Of a DNA stretch of 26,002 bases, positions 1-7,014 are shown piece after piece (within the stretch, counting starts at the first letter, position 1; the number at the start of each line of letters is the position of its first letter). The position numbers were made by a program, and so were the translations under genes. The stretch covers positions 1 to 26,002 of the forward strand of contig JAEWSC010000028.1 in assembly GCA_023398575.1 (NCBI GenBank), in the 5' to 3' direction. The notes beneath the pieces were generated by a model that made no database searches, was not told where the DNA came from, and saw only the letters and a program-made list of their open reading frames with translations. This DNA comes from Bacillota bacterium (lineage in GTDB: Bacteria > Bacillota > Clostridia > Christensenellales > Aristaeellaceae).

Positions 1-124
1 CCAAACCTCCTGTACCGCTCGGGTCGCTCCCCAGCGTTGCCCTACCCTGCGCAGGAGTAAAAGCGGTAGTAGTTTTTTCCCAACTTTCAGAAAGTATTCC
101 ATTTACACGGATTTTGCGACACTC
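1..124 (+). mobile_element. Downstream end of an IS256-family-like insertion sequence (partial)
   Basis: Bases 99-124 read CCATTTACACGG, eight variable bases, then ACACTC. Their reverse complement matches the start of the element at the right edge (25878-25903): GAGTGT, eight differing bases, CCGTGTAAATGG. That is the pattern of a 26 bp imperfect terminal inverted repeat of the IS256 family. The matching right-edge end lies just upstream of a transposase start, so this should be the downstream end of a similar element reading left to right. No convincing transposase C-terminus is visible in bases 1-98, so the gene probably ends outside the window. A CTCCTG/CAGGAG inverted repeat lies at 7-12 and 52-57. 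IS256 family membership is inferred from the inverted repeat and the partner copy. Confidence 0.6.
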
Positions 125-126
125 CC

Positions 127-205
127 CGATTTCCCCCCTTAACTCCCCCCTGCACTCCCCATATCCCCCTTAAACCGACCAGGGCCTCGGCCCTGGACCC
201 GGGGG
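127..205 (-). repeat. Dispersed GC-rich repeat, copy A (truncated by the IS)
   Basis: This is the reverse-orientation copy of a ~100 bp repeat. It carries the perfect hairpin CCAGGGCC-GA-GGCCCTGG and G-tracts separated by TTAA and ATAT. The distal end, after the GGGGGGAAATCG point, is missing because the insertion sequence abuts it. The CCCGGG end faces the SIR2 gene. Confidence 0.85.
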
Positions 206-258
206 AGGAGAGTGAAACTTTGCCGAGGTGTGCTTGTTATTGAAAATGTATTATTCAT

Positions 259-287
259 TTGATTATTTTTCTTTATTGAGGTATAAT
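259..287 (+). promoter_or_regulatory. Sigma-A-type promoter for a candidate small RNA
   Basis: TTGATT at 259-264 and TATAAT at 282-287 are separated by exactly 17 bases. No credible + strand reading frame follows before a terminator-like hairpin at 376-435, so the transcript would be short and noncoding. It would start near 294. Confidence 0.5.
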
Positions 288-293
288 ATGCTT

Positions 294-435
294 GAGAACT
301 TGTTACCATGTAGTGCACGCATAGCTTAGTATTATACCTAGTATGGTACGTTTTGCTATCGCGTGTAGTCTCGATAAAGAAGCCGCGGTGCAGTGGATAT
401 ATGATATTCACTATATCCGTGGCTTCTTTTTGCTT
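294..435 (+). ncRNA. Candidate small structured RNA, antisense to the 3' end of the SIR2-like gene
   Basis: The predicted transcript runs from the promoter at 259-287 to an intrinsic terminator. It has a first stem-loop pairing TACCAT (304-309) with ATGGTA (343-348) and then the terminator hairpin (arms 376-388 and 417-429). Its last ~25 nt are complementary to the end of the SIR2-like coding sequence, whose stop is at 411-413. It could be an antisense or regulatory RNA for that gene, or an unrelated small RNA. No RNA family is recognised; the call rests on promoter, structure and terminator only. Confidence 0.35.
376..435 (+). terminator. Intrinsic terminator overlapping the SIR2-like gene 3' end
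   Basis: The arms AAAGAAGCCGCGG (376-388) and CCGTGGCTTCTTT (417-429) pair with one G-T wobble. A T-rich tract follows on the + strand. An inner GGATATA/TATATCC pairing is also possible. On the minus strand the following bases are not T-rich, so it fits a + strand transcript better. Confidence 0.5.
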
Positions 436-1976
436 TTTCCATACTTTAAATAGTCATAGATTCTAACCAATCGCTTAAAATCTGAGCAGGATAAGGAAGT
501 TAATGATGACCAAAATCCATGTTCATTGAATTTTCCCCATAAAAATCTCTCTAACTCAATTATGTCTATTTCTTCCTCATTCAAATAGGCAATAGTTGAC
601 ATTGCTTTGTCGAGAGGTAATGATCTAACTATTCCATCTACCGATCGAATTGGAATGAATCGTCCTTTCCGATTGGTTCTTATCGTTCTATGAAGAGTGG
701 AGTCAAATGATTTGTCTGCCTTTTCTTCACATTCTGGGAATTCACGTTTTGCTCGACTTAGTAATTTGTTAAGGGGCAATTTGTTGTTTTTAGCAATAAG
801 ATTCGGATAAGCATTTTCCAGAATTTCATCAGCTGTAAACTCAAGATCCTCAAGTACAACGTTCCGGAACCATTCTTCTGCCGTTATTCCTTTCAAGCCA
901 CGAAGGCCAAGCGCAGAAGCTTTACCAATCGCTAATACTAAATCTTCATCATGGACGCTAATATCATCAATACCAGCAACTCGAATCGTTGCCGTTGGCT
1001 GATTTGTTATTGTATAGTTATAGAACTCTTGTTTAAACATTCGAAGTACTTTAACTGGCAAAGTGCTCTTTTTACTTTGCATTGCACTGAAAATTTTTGA
1101 GAAGTTATCTGTTTGTATTCTTGTGACATTAATTATCTTTCCCTGAAGGTTAATAGAGTGGGGGGTTATCTCAATCTCTTGTTTGGCTTTTTTCCATTCT
1201 ACATAAATAAAACGATCTTGTAATTTTTGCAAATTTTCATCGTTCAGACAAGTAACGATGGAACGCAAAATTGTTTGAATATTGGAGTCGGTTAATGAAT
1301 AACCAAGAAAAACTATTGGATATTCCATAAATATTGTCATTAGCTTTGAAGCTAAGTAAGCACTTTGATCATCAAAGCTTTTATAGTCAGCATCTGTAAG
1401 GACAATCTGGCCAGGTTGTGTAATGCAACCGTGAATTTTGTATATTTCTGCTAGTCCCTGAATATGAGAAAAAATCAACTCTTCTTGTCCAATATACACA
1501 CTATAATTATCCATAATACTTTCAAGCAGAGTATCAAAGTTAGTTGTTATAACTCCAGATATACTTCTTTGCGAAATCATCTTTATTAGTTCGATCTCTT
1601 TTTCTTTTCCAGGAACTATTTTTGAATGTTTGCGAATATATGCTGCTACTTCGACCTTAAAAGGTGACCTGGTCTTCTTTACCAACTCAAGATCATTAAC
1701 TTCAAGATGCCTAAACTCAATGTCGGTATACCACCGTTCGTTAAAATCCTTTTCAAGTAAAGTAGCCACCTTTGCATATAATGTAGTGGAGTAACCTTCT
1801 GCGTTAGCTCTATTCTCATAAGCATCATAAGCGAACTCATCTTCACTTAATCTACAGGAAAATTCTTGTAGTAAGCCTTTCCAATCTGGCAAGTCAAAAT
1901 ATCTTCGAGAAAACCCCGATCCCACAAACAGAAAAGGTGTTGTCGAAAAATTCCGAACAACATCATCAATATTCAT
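411..1976 (-). CDS. SIR2-like NADase-type domain protein (probable defence effector)
   Basis: This 521-residue protein has an N-terminal SIR2-like fold. A GSGFSRR nucleotide-binding loop is at residues 19-25, TTNFDTLLE at about 144-152 (Asn146, Asp148), and the KIHG motif with the putative catalytic His182. In bacterial SIR2_2-type proteins this fold usually breaks down NAD+ during anti-phage abortive infection (Thoeris, DSR, SIR2-Argonaute). The C-terminal ~230 residues match no domain I can name; I see no SLOG, STALD or TPR-like pattern. It is AT-rich relative to the central genes. It is transcribed divergently from a DUF4145 protein across a 155 bp region, with its own promoter at 2012-2040. 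The ribosome site is weak (AGAAAGAAG). Function as an NADase is inferred from motifs; the phage-defence role is inferred from family and context. Confidence 0.8.
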   Translation of the reverse strand: MNIDDVVRNFSTTPFLFVGSGFSRRYFDLPDWKGLLQEFSCRLSEDEFAYDAYENRANAEGYSTTLYAKVATLLEKDFNERWYTDIEFRHLEVNDLELVKKTRSPFKVEVAAYIRKHSKIVPGKEKEIELIKMISQRSISGVITTNFDTLLESIMDNYSVYIGQEELIFSHIQGLAEIYKIHGCITQPGQIVLTDADYKSFDDQSAYLASKLMTIFMEYPIVFLGYSLTDSNIQTILRSIVTCLNDENLQKLQDRFIYVEWKKAKQEIEITPHSINLQGKIINVTRIQTDNFSKIFSAMQSKKSTLPVKVLRMFKQEFYNYTITNQPTATIRVAGIDDISVHDEDLVLAIGKASALGLRGLKGITAEEWFRNVVLEDLEFTADEILENAYPNLIAKNNKLPLNKLLSRAKREFPECEEKADKSFDSTLHRTIRTNRKGRFIPIRSVDGIVRSLPLDKAMSTIAYLNEEEIDIIELERFLWGKFNEHGFWSSLTSLSCSDFKRLVRIYDYLKYGKSKKKPRI

Positions 1977-2011
1977 TATGTCATCTTCTTTCTCTACTCT
2001 TATACAATATC

Positions 2012-2040
2012 ATTATATCATGCATATATTGAGTGATCAA
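2012..2040 (-). promoter_or_regulatory. Promoter of the SIR2-like gene
   Basis: On the minus strand TTGATC (2035-2040) and TATAAT (2012-2017) are spaced by 17 bases. The start codon lies about 35 bases downstream of the -10 element. It is back-to-back with the promoter at 2069-2097, so one short region serves both divergent genes. Confidence 0.65.
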
Positions 2041-2068
2041 TAAAAAGCAGAATCAAGGGAAGAAAATA

Positions 2069-2097
2069 TTGACAGAAAATTATATTAATTGTAATAT
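2069..2097 (+). promoter_or_regulatory. Promoter of the DUF4145 gene
   Basis: A consensus TTGACA (2069-2074) is followed after 17 bases by TAATAT (2092-2097). Transcription would start near 2104, leaving a leader of about 28 nt before the ATG at 2132. Confidence 0.7.
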
Positions 2098-2131
2098 ATC
2101 TACAACAGAATTTATAGGTAGGGAAAAGTAG

Positions 2132-2797
2132 ATGAATAAAAGCGAAAACAAACAAAAGATTAAGCATTGTTATCATTGTGGAAATCAGACTCTAATGAAT
2201 CAGGTTATGGAGCATAAAGAGGACTGGGGCACAGAGGATTTTTACGGCAGTACTATATCCACGCTATATATGTGCCCAATTTGCCAAAAGGCAACATATT
2301 GCGAGACAAGCTGGGATGATACATTATCTAGTAGTGAAAATCCAACAGAAGAAGTTAAATGGCCAAACATCACCTTTGAAAGTGCTTATGTTCCTGATAA
2401 CATACGAAAAGCATATGAAGTTTCACTGAAATCTATTAACATCGATCATTCATTATGTTTGGTCAGTCTACGCCGTACCTTAGAAATGATATGCAAAGGT
2501 AATGGAGCAAAAGGTAACAATCTACAAAAAATGATTATAGAACTAAGTAAGAAAAACGTTTTCCCACCCACATTGGAGAATGCATCAAACATCACACGCC
2601 ATCTTGGGAATGCTGCTGCACATGCTGACAATATTGATGTTGATGAATATGAACTAAAACTCATCTCGCAATTTGTAAGAACAATTATTGAGTATATTTA
2701 CGTGCTTCCAGCAAAACTATCCAGGCTAAATAGACACTTAATGAATAAGGAAGAAGATAGAGACAAAGAAGTAACAGCAGATGCTCTTGGTGTATAG
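2132..2797 (+). CDS. Zinc-ribbon DUF4145 domain protein
   Basis: This 221-residue protein has an N-terminal zinc ribbon (Cys13-x2-Cys16 and Cys48-x2-Cys51). An alpha-helical DUF4145 region follows, with the family's LRRTLEMICKG...KGNNL pattern near residues 113-131 and RHLGNAAAH at 156-164. DUF4145 proteins often lie beside restriction or other defence genes, and the fold is regarded as HEPN-like. The R-to-H spacing here is longer than the RX4-6H ribonuclease motif, so catalysis should not be assumed. It is divergent from the SIR2-like gene and similarly AT-rich, and the two sit between inverted repeat copies A and B. It may act as a partner, sensor or antitoxin of the SIR2 protein, which is inference from position only. 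Confidence 0.75.
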   Translation: MNKSENKQKIKHCYHCGNQTLMNQVMEHKEDWGTEDFYGSTISTLYMCPICQKATYCETSWDDTLSSSENPTEEVKWPNITFESAYVPDNIRKAYEVSLKSINIDHSLCLVSLRRTLEMICKGNGAKGNNLQKMIIELSKKNVFPPTLENASNITRHLGNAAAHADNIDVDEYELKLISQFVRTIIEYIYVLPAKLSRLNRHLMNKEEDRDKEVTADALGV

Positions 2798-2880
2798 GAA
2801 AAAACACTTAGTCGAATAAGAAAATAAGAATCTCACGTTATATGAGAAGATTCTATAGTAGATACCCGACTACGGTACAA

Positions 2881-2982
2881 TCCCCGGGTCCAGGGCCGAG
2901 GCCCTGGTCGGTTTAAGGGGGATATGGGGAGTGCAGGGGGGAGTTAAGGGGGGAAATCGAAATCCCCCCTACTCCCTCCTGC
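2881..2982 (+). repeat. Dispersed GC-rich repeat, copy B (complete)
   Basis: This is a full-length copy. It starts TCCCCGGGTCC, has the CCAGGGCC-GA-GGCCCTGG hairpin, then G-rich blocks joined by TTAA and ATAT. It ends with a second hairpin (GGGGGGA / TCCCCCC around AATCGAAA) and CTACTCCCTCCTGC. It is inverted relative to copy A, with the CCCGGG end facing the DUF4145 gene. It matches copy C almost base for base. Confidence 0.9.
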
Positions 2983-3006
2983 GTAAACGTAACCAGATGC
3001 AAATCT

Positions 3007-3042
3007 AATATAATAAAATCCGTCATACCCAACTGACGGATT
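3007..3042 (-). terminator. Intrinsic terminator of the first acetyltransferase gene
   Basis: The arms AATCCGTCA and TGACGGATT (3017-3025 and 3034-3042) pair perfectly. On the minus strand they are followed by TTATTATATT. The stop codon of the GNAT gene is about 25 bases upstream. Confidence 0.75.
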
Positions 3043-3065
3043 CTTTGCATTTCCCGCAAACTTTT

Positions 3066-3569
3066 CTATATCCGAAACTCCATCCCAAGCAGATTAACCG
3101 GCTGATCCCGCTTTGGCGCATATAACTCCTTGCGCAGGGTGATGATGCTCAAATCCAGATAGCCCAGCTTGTGGTAAAGCCTTAACGCATCGGCATTTCG
3201 GGGCACAACATCGATGCAAACCGCTTCATAGCCAGGTACATCTCGCACGATGCGCTCCGCTTCGTTTATGGACCGGGAGGCGATGCCCCTTCCCCGCAAT
3301 TCTTCATCAACATAGATATCTTCGATCCACGCGGCGATATCCCCGCGAAACCGAAGGCGCAAAAAGCCCACATCCATTTCATCTTCCATAATGACAAACA
3401 GGCGGTTCGGTTCTTTTACCCAATCATCAAGCGTATCCTTGTTTTCCGCTTCTATCTTCTGGGCATCGACATCCGCCGAAAAAAGGGAGAGATGATAGCC
3501 AAAGAATTTGCATATGCGGCTAAGCGTTTGATCTGCATAGCCGGCCTGATATGGAATAAGTGTGGTCAT
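3066..3569 (-). CDS. GNAT family N-acetyltransferase
   Basis: This 167-residue single-domain GNAT protein would transfer an acetyl group from acetyl-CoA to an amine; the substrate is not predictable. Motif A, the acetyl-CoA pyrophosphate loop, is RGRGIASRS at about 92-100, preceded by the strand IEDIYVDEEL. Motif B is NADALRLYHKLGY near the C-terminus. The start was chosen at the ATG preceded by AGGAG with an 8-base spacer; a longer frame to 3665 exists but would run upstream of the promoter at 3600-3628. It is monocistronic, with a terminator just downstream. Confidence 0.85.
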   Translation of the reverse strand: MTTLIPYQAGYADQTLSRICKFFGYHLSLFSADVDAQKIEAENKDTLDDWVKEPNRLFVIMEDEMDVGFLRLRFRGDIAAWIEDIYVDEELRGRGIASRSINEAERIVRDVPGYEAVCIDVVPRNADALRLYHKLGYLDLSIITLRKELYAPKRDQPVNLLGMEFRI

Positions 3570-3599
3570 AACATCAACTCCTGTAAACATATGTAAATG

Positions 3600-3628
3600 A
3601 TTATAGCGGAGCATAGAGATTTGTACAA
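3600..3628 (-). promoter_or_regulatory. Promoter of the first GNAT gene
   Basis: On the minus strand TTGTAC (3623-3628) and a perfect TATAAT (3600-3605) lie 17 bases apart. This places the transcript start just upstream of the chosen ATG and supports the short form of the protein. Confidence 0.6.
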
Positions 3629-3912
3629 TACCTATTGCAAAGAAAGCAAACGAACATCGAATCATGCTGTAGGGAACGGACGGTCAGATATTTTAGGATG
3701 CGCGCAGGGGCGGACACTTTCTTGAGAAACAGGCAGCATGCAAGGCATCGGGGGATTTCCAGGTGTAAGCTTATTGCCTGATGGGCAACCAGTGCATCAT
3801 ATTTTCTTTGAAGAATTACCAAAACCAGCAAGAAATTGGAACATATATGCGTTACATGAAGGAAGGCAACCTCAAAGAAAGTATTGTACTTTATTATCAC
3901 AGGAGGCAGTCT
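3629..3912. other. Intergenic region without a supported gene
   Basis: Open frames on both strands cross this stretch, but none has a ribosome site or recognisable product. The only usable signal is AGGAGG at 3901-3906, which belongs to the gene starting at 3913. I could not pick a clear promoter for that gene. Confidence 0.5.
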
Positions 3913-4485
3913 ATGAAAAATCGTTTCCTTTTTCGGTTGTGCCATGTTCTTGCGCTGGCTCTCATCGTGGCCGTTTTCACCTTGTTTACCGTAGCGCTGG
4001 CGGAAGAAGATTACATGCATGCGTCTTCTGCAGGGTTTACTCTTTCCTATACACAGCGTCAAGCGGAACAATACAAGCAGGTTTACGAGCAGGCAAAATT
4101 GCATGCATCTGACATATGGGAATCTGTTATTCCGAGCATAGAGTTTCGGGCGATGAAGATGCAGGAAGCAATTTTAGCTGGCGAAAAACCCGATGGGATG
4201 ATGGATGGGCTGCCTACGAAATTAGACCTCACACAGGAAGAAGCTCTTTTCACCGCTTATGCAGCCCTTGAAACGAGATTTTCTTTAACGGAAGAAGTTC
4301 TATCAAAACTATATCCCAAATTTCACTTTGACATTGCAAATCCTGAGCAGCCCATTTGGTTGGTGGAAATGGGTCCAATCCAGGACTATTCTTCTATTGA
4401 GGAAGTTGGCAGTTATGCGGTTTATATCCAATCCAGGGATGGCGCAATCGTTACGATCATTACAGCGGAAGATGCTGTTGGGTAA
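3913..4485 (+). CDS. Small secreted protein of unknown function
   Basis: This 190-residue protein has a clear Sec signal peptide: a Lys/Arg N-terminus, then a hydrophobic core (LALALIVAVFTLFTVALA) with cleavage expected near ALA-EE. The mature part is ~160 residues and mostly helical in composition. Its C-terminal segment (WLVEMG...YAVYIQSRDGAIV) loosely resembles a PepSY-type strand pair, too weak to name a family. The start was chosen at the ATG after AGGAGG with a 6-base spacer; an upstream in-frame ATG at 3781 lacks a ribosome site and would bury the signal peptide. It is convergent with the SH3 gene and shares its terminator. Confidence 0.75.
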   Translation: MKNRFLFRLCHVLALALIVAVFTLFTVALAEEDYMHASSAGFTLSYTQRQAEQYKQVYEQAKLHASDIWESVIPSIEFRAMKMQEAILAGEKPDGMMDGLPTKLDLTQEEALFTAYAALETRFSLTEEVLSKLYPKFHFDIANPEQPIWLVEMGPIQDYSSIEEVGSYAVYIQSRDGAIVTIITAEDAVG

Positions 4486-4500
4486 TTTGCAGCTGTAGTA

Positions 4501-4544
4501 AAAAAAGGGCTATCGCTCAGTCAACTGAGCGATAGCCCTTTTTT
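4501..4544. terminator. Strong bidirectional terminator
   Basis: Two perfectly complementary 21-base arms (4501-4521 and 4524-4544) flank a two-base loop. The GC-rich stem GGGCTATCGCTCAGT is flanked by an A-run on the left and a T-run on the right. It therefore ends both the + strand secreted-protein gene and the - strand SH3 gene. Confidence 0.95.
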
Positions 4545-4564
4545 GCTAGAGATTTGATTGCGCT

Positions 4565-5470
4565 TTATACCAGCGTGATATATTGGGAAGAAACCCAACC
4601 AGTACCATCAATCGTAACCACACGCCACCATCCGCTGATGGATGTCCTATTGATGGCCCTGACATAAGTGCCAGAGGACAGCGTTGTGATAACAGAGCTG
4701 CTAGTGCTGGGCCCAACGCGAAGATTCACACCACCCGAGGATACAACGATCTTAGCTTTTTCTCCAACAGAGGAGTATTCATTTGCCCCGGCATACTTTG
4801 CTGGCAGATAGAATGTCCCATTTGTTCTTTCTATCAAAAGCCATTCTTTCCAAGCATTCGAATCATTGCCGCCGGTAAACGTCCATACATCACTGCTGGT
4901 AAAACCGGTATTGGTGGCATAAGAATAATCAGGGCCTGTGTATGTCATTGCGCTGGACGACGTGGTAGAAGCAAAGAATGAAACCCCTTTTGTGGGTGTT
5001 CCAGGATTGCCCCCACCGCTGCCTGCGGTAATGTACTGTGAAGACCCATAGCCCTTTTGACCGTTATAATCGACATAATGCCAACTTGAATTGGTCGTTT
5101 TGTAGAAATAAACATTCGCTCCCTTGGGTACTGAAAAAAGAACACTATAGCTCGTACCCGGACCGGATCTTATAGAGAGCGGATCAGTCTGGGTGGAGAT
5201 GTACCCGGCTGTTCTAGGACCGGTAACATCGCTGGGCAATCCACTCCCGCCGCCGTTGGGATTAGTGCTGGTCAGATACTGAGACATAACATAGCCTTCC
5301 CATATCCCATCATCCCAATAGGATACAGAGTGCCAGGTTGAGTTGTAACGCGTTGCGTCAACTTCAGCTCCATAAGGGATTCGCTTCATAATTGTGCTGC
5401 TCTGAGAGGGGGTCTCGCGAAGATTAACCGTTTCATTTGTTGGGATGTTATAGACATACATTGTGGCCAT
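4565..5470 (-). CDS. SH3-repeat (SH3_3-type) protein
   Basis: This 301-residue protein is built from bacterial SH3 modules, which usually bind peptidoglycan or its stem peptides. Modules are visible at about residues 5-67 (VNLRETPSQSS, EGYVMSQYL), 87-148 (LSIRSGPGTSYSV, KGYGSSQYI) and 238-300 (VNLRVGPSTSSSV, GWVSSQYI). A more divergent fourth unit lies at about 160-230. Gly/Ser/Pro linkers (NPNGGGSG, GSGGGNPGTP) separate them. There is no signal peptide, membrane segment or catalytic domain, which is odd for a wall-binding protein; it may be released by lysis, exported otherwise, or placed in spores. The start follows AAAGGAG with a good spacer. Confidence 0.8.
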   Translation of the reverse strand: MATMYVYNIPTNETVNLRETPSQSSTIMKRIPYGAEVDATRYNSTWHSVSYWDDGIWEGYVMSQYLTSTNPNGGGSGLPSDVTGPRTAGYISTQTDPLSIRSGPGTSYSVLFSVPKGANVYFYKTTNSSWHYVDYNGQKGYGSSQYITAGSGGGNPGTPTKGVSFFASTTSSSAMTYTGPDYSYATNTGFTSSDVWTFTGGNDSNAWKEWLLIERTNGTFYLPAKYAGANEYSSVGEKAKIVVSSGGVNLRVGPSTSSSVITTLSSGTYVRAINRTSISGWWRVVTIDGTGWVSSQYITLV

Positions 5471-5727
5471 TTTTCTTTCTCCTTTTGTTTGGTTTATGTT
5501 GGGCTTTTAGGGGTTGTAGTTTTGTCACGATATGAAATCACTGCCTATTAAACCACTAGAATTGCCTCCACTGCTGGTAAGAAAGGAAAGAGACATTGCT
5601 TTGTGCTGTAGATGAAACATCTCATTTCCTATGGGCTATTTGCTTTTATTAGGCAATATCCAGAACACCAATTCCACCTCCTTTTTTGTGTCAAGGAATA
5701 GAGAAAATGTATAACTAACAAGAGGTG

Positions 5728-5838
5728 CAAAAAAGCACGTGCCCTGTAAGGGACACGCGCTTTTCTTACCACAGTTAACAAAGCAATCTATTCTGCGCAA
5801 GAGTAAGGTGGCTTTGCTATTTATTCTCTTTCTTTGAC
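5728..5838 (-). ncRNA. Candidate small RNA with terminator and possible pseudoknot
   Basis: On the minus strand TTTGCA (5867-5872), 16 bases, then TATAAT (5845-5850) form a fair promoter. About 110 bases later a hairpin ends in T6 (arms 5731-5744 and 5750-5764, one bulge and one wobble). Between them AGCAAAGC (5811-5818) can pair with GCTTTGTT (5777-5784). CCAC (5808-5811) in the resulting loop can pair with GTGG (5769-5772), giving an H-type pseudoknot. The short reading frame across it has no ribosome site. No RNA family is recognised. Confidence 0.3.
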
Positions 5839-5902
5839 ACATGCATTATACTGCGGCAGACATTCATGCAAAGCGGCATCTTGTTTCGATTAGGCATCAA
5901 TT

Positions 5903-5977
5903 AGCCCTTGTTGATTCCGCTCCATTAACTATTCGCTCCAGCATACTCAGTAGAGAATAAGTAAGCGGAATCGGGGC
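5903..5977. repeat. Large imperfect inverted repeat
   Basis: GATTCCGCT (5913-5921) is perfectly complementary to AGCGGAATC (5964-5972). Outside these, AGCCC (5903-5907) can pair with GGGCT near 5974-5978. Inside, ATTC/GAAT can add a further stem. There is no T-run, so it does not look like an intrinsic terminator. Its role is unknown. Confidence 0.45.
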
Positions 5978-6188
5978 TGCTTTGCTTATCAATAGCTTTG
6001 CATGCTACAATATTAGCATAAACACAACCGGAAATACTAGGAAGCCCGCAGCACTCACGCAAAGAAACTGCCTCTAGTCAAAAATTGGCGGAATGATGAT
6101 AATTTCATAAATGTGATGGAGAAAATATCTCATGAATGAAAGAATATGAGGATATATGCTGCCTGTTGTCTGAATGAAGCCTCCCGCG

Positions 6189-6680
6189 TTATACCGAAGC
6201 CTCCCAAAGCATGTTATAGGAGGTTCCAATATCCTCTACAATTCTAAAGTTTTGCTTGATGTATAGCTGATATGCAACATTGCCTTTGGTAACGCATAAA
6301 CTAATTTTTGATATATTCCGCTCTTGGGCAACCTCTTTTAAAAACTCTATTAGTTTGCCGCCAATACCTTGATGTCTGTAAGCTGCGACGACACCGATTA
6401 CCAGAACTGGGATATCCTTTGAAATGTATCCTCTCATATGAACATCATCATTCCAATACCTTATAAAGGCAGCACCTGCTTTTACGCCATCCATCTGCGC
6501 AATGACGGCCAAGTCGCCGTCTCTGCTTCCAAAATCCATCAGTATGTGTTTGGTATAATCATAGGACAAACCTTCTTCTAACGAGGGTCTATCGTTACCT
6601 CTGCTCCAAAAAACAGCTTCAAATAGCATTTCTCTAAGAAACTGATCATCATCCTTGGCATACACTCTGCAATGATTCAT
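6189..6680 (-). CDS. GNAT family N-acetyltransferase
   Basis: This 163-residue acetyltransferase has motif A, YRHQGIGGKL, at 101-110, preceded by VLVIGVVAA. Downstream are the SLCVTKGN strand and YQLYIKQNF, typical of motif B. The substrate is unknown. The start was chosen at the ATG that follows AGGAGG with six bases; two upstream in-frame ATGs overlap or precede that ribosome site. It shares only fold motifs with the GNAT gene at 3066-3569, so it is not a recent duplicate. The stop codon lies between two direct GAAGCCTCCC copies. Confidence 0.85.
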   Translation of the reverse strand: MNHCRVYAKDDDQFLREMLFEAVFWSRGNDRPSLEEGLSYDYTKHILMDFGSRDGDLAVIAQMDGVKAGAAFIRYWNDDVHMRGYISKDIPVLVIGVVAAYRHQGIGGKLIEFLKEVAQERNISKISLCVTKGNVAYQLYIKQNFRIVEDIGTSYNMLWEASV

Positions 6681-6962
6681 GCCCATCCTCCTATGCAATT
6701 GGTTTTCACATGCTTTCGTTTACTATGCTGATTGAAATAGGCAGCAAACCGCGTTTTATTCAATGGGTTCAAACATAATCCTAAGGAAAGCAAAACTATC
6801 TTCTTCAAAATGATCTATAACAAAAATCCCTTGTTCCGCTCGTATAAACCAATACAGAAAATAGAAAATCTTGATCGTTTTGTCTGTGTTTAGTTAGTAT
6901 ATCACATCAAGTAAATAGTTGGAAAACCCTTTGTAAGCTACCCGTCCCCATTGGTATAAACG
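6681..6962. other. Intergenic region, nothing identified
   Basis: I see no reading frame with a ribosome site, no clear promoter and no strong hairpin before the terminator at 6963. Confidence 0.4.
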
Positions 6963-7004
6963 CACTGCCGGCCTCCCCGCAAAGGAAAGCCGGCAGTGTT
7001 TTTA
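6963..7004. terminator. Terminator downstream of the Ig-repeat gene
   Basis: CACTGCCGGC (6963-6972) pairs perfectly with GCCGGCAGTG (6989-6998). The + strand side is followed by TTTTTATC. On the minus strand, the orientation of the neighbouring gene, the tail is GCGTTTATA, a weaker U-tract. It may act in both directions. Confidence 0.7.
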
Positions 7005-7014
7005 TCAATTTGGT

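Larger units (their letters stand above)
5471..6188. other. Long intergenic region with structured elements but no convincing protein gene
   Basis: No frame here has both a ribosome site and a plausible product. A strong AAAGGAGGTGG on the minus strand near 5679-5689 precedes a GTG-initiated frame of only ten codons ending at 5636. That could be a decayed small peptide gene. The region also holds a candidate minus-strand small RNA (5728-5838) and a large imperfect inverted repeat (5903-5977), listed separately. Confidence 0.5.

Noticed and set aside
1..60. Frame ending in TAA at 58-60 considered as the transposase C-terminus
   Set aside because: The 19 residues (ending LPYPAQE) do not resemble the C-terminus of an IS256 transposase; the stretch looks like the noncoding end of the element.
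156..164. RHLGNAAAH of the DUF4145 protein (residue numbers) considered as an RX4-6H HEPN ribonuclease motif
   Set aside because: Seven residues separate Arg and His, outside the motif spacing, so RNase activity is not claimed.
139..411. Minus-strand open frame of 90 codons
   Set aside because: It runs through repeat copy A and the candidate RNA, has no ribosome site, and ends with the same repeat-encoded peptide as the frame at 20135-20380.
2809..2872. TAGTCG/CGACTA pairing around an AGAATC/GATTCT stem behind the DUF4145 gene as a terminator
   Set aside because: The stems are short and AT-rich with bulges, and no U-tract follows; termination here is uncertain.
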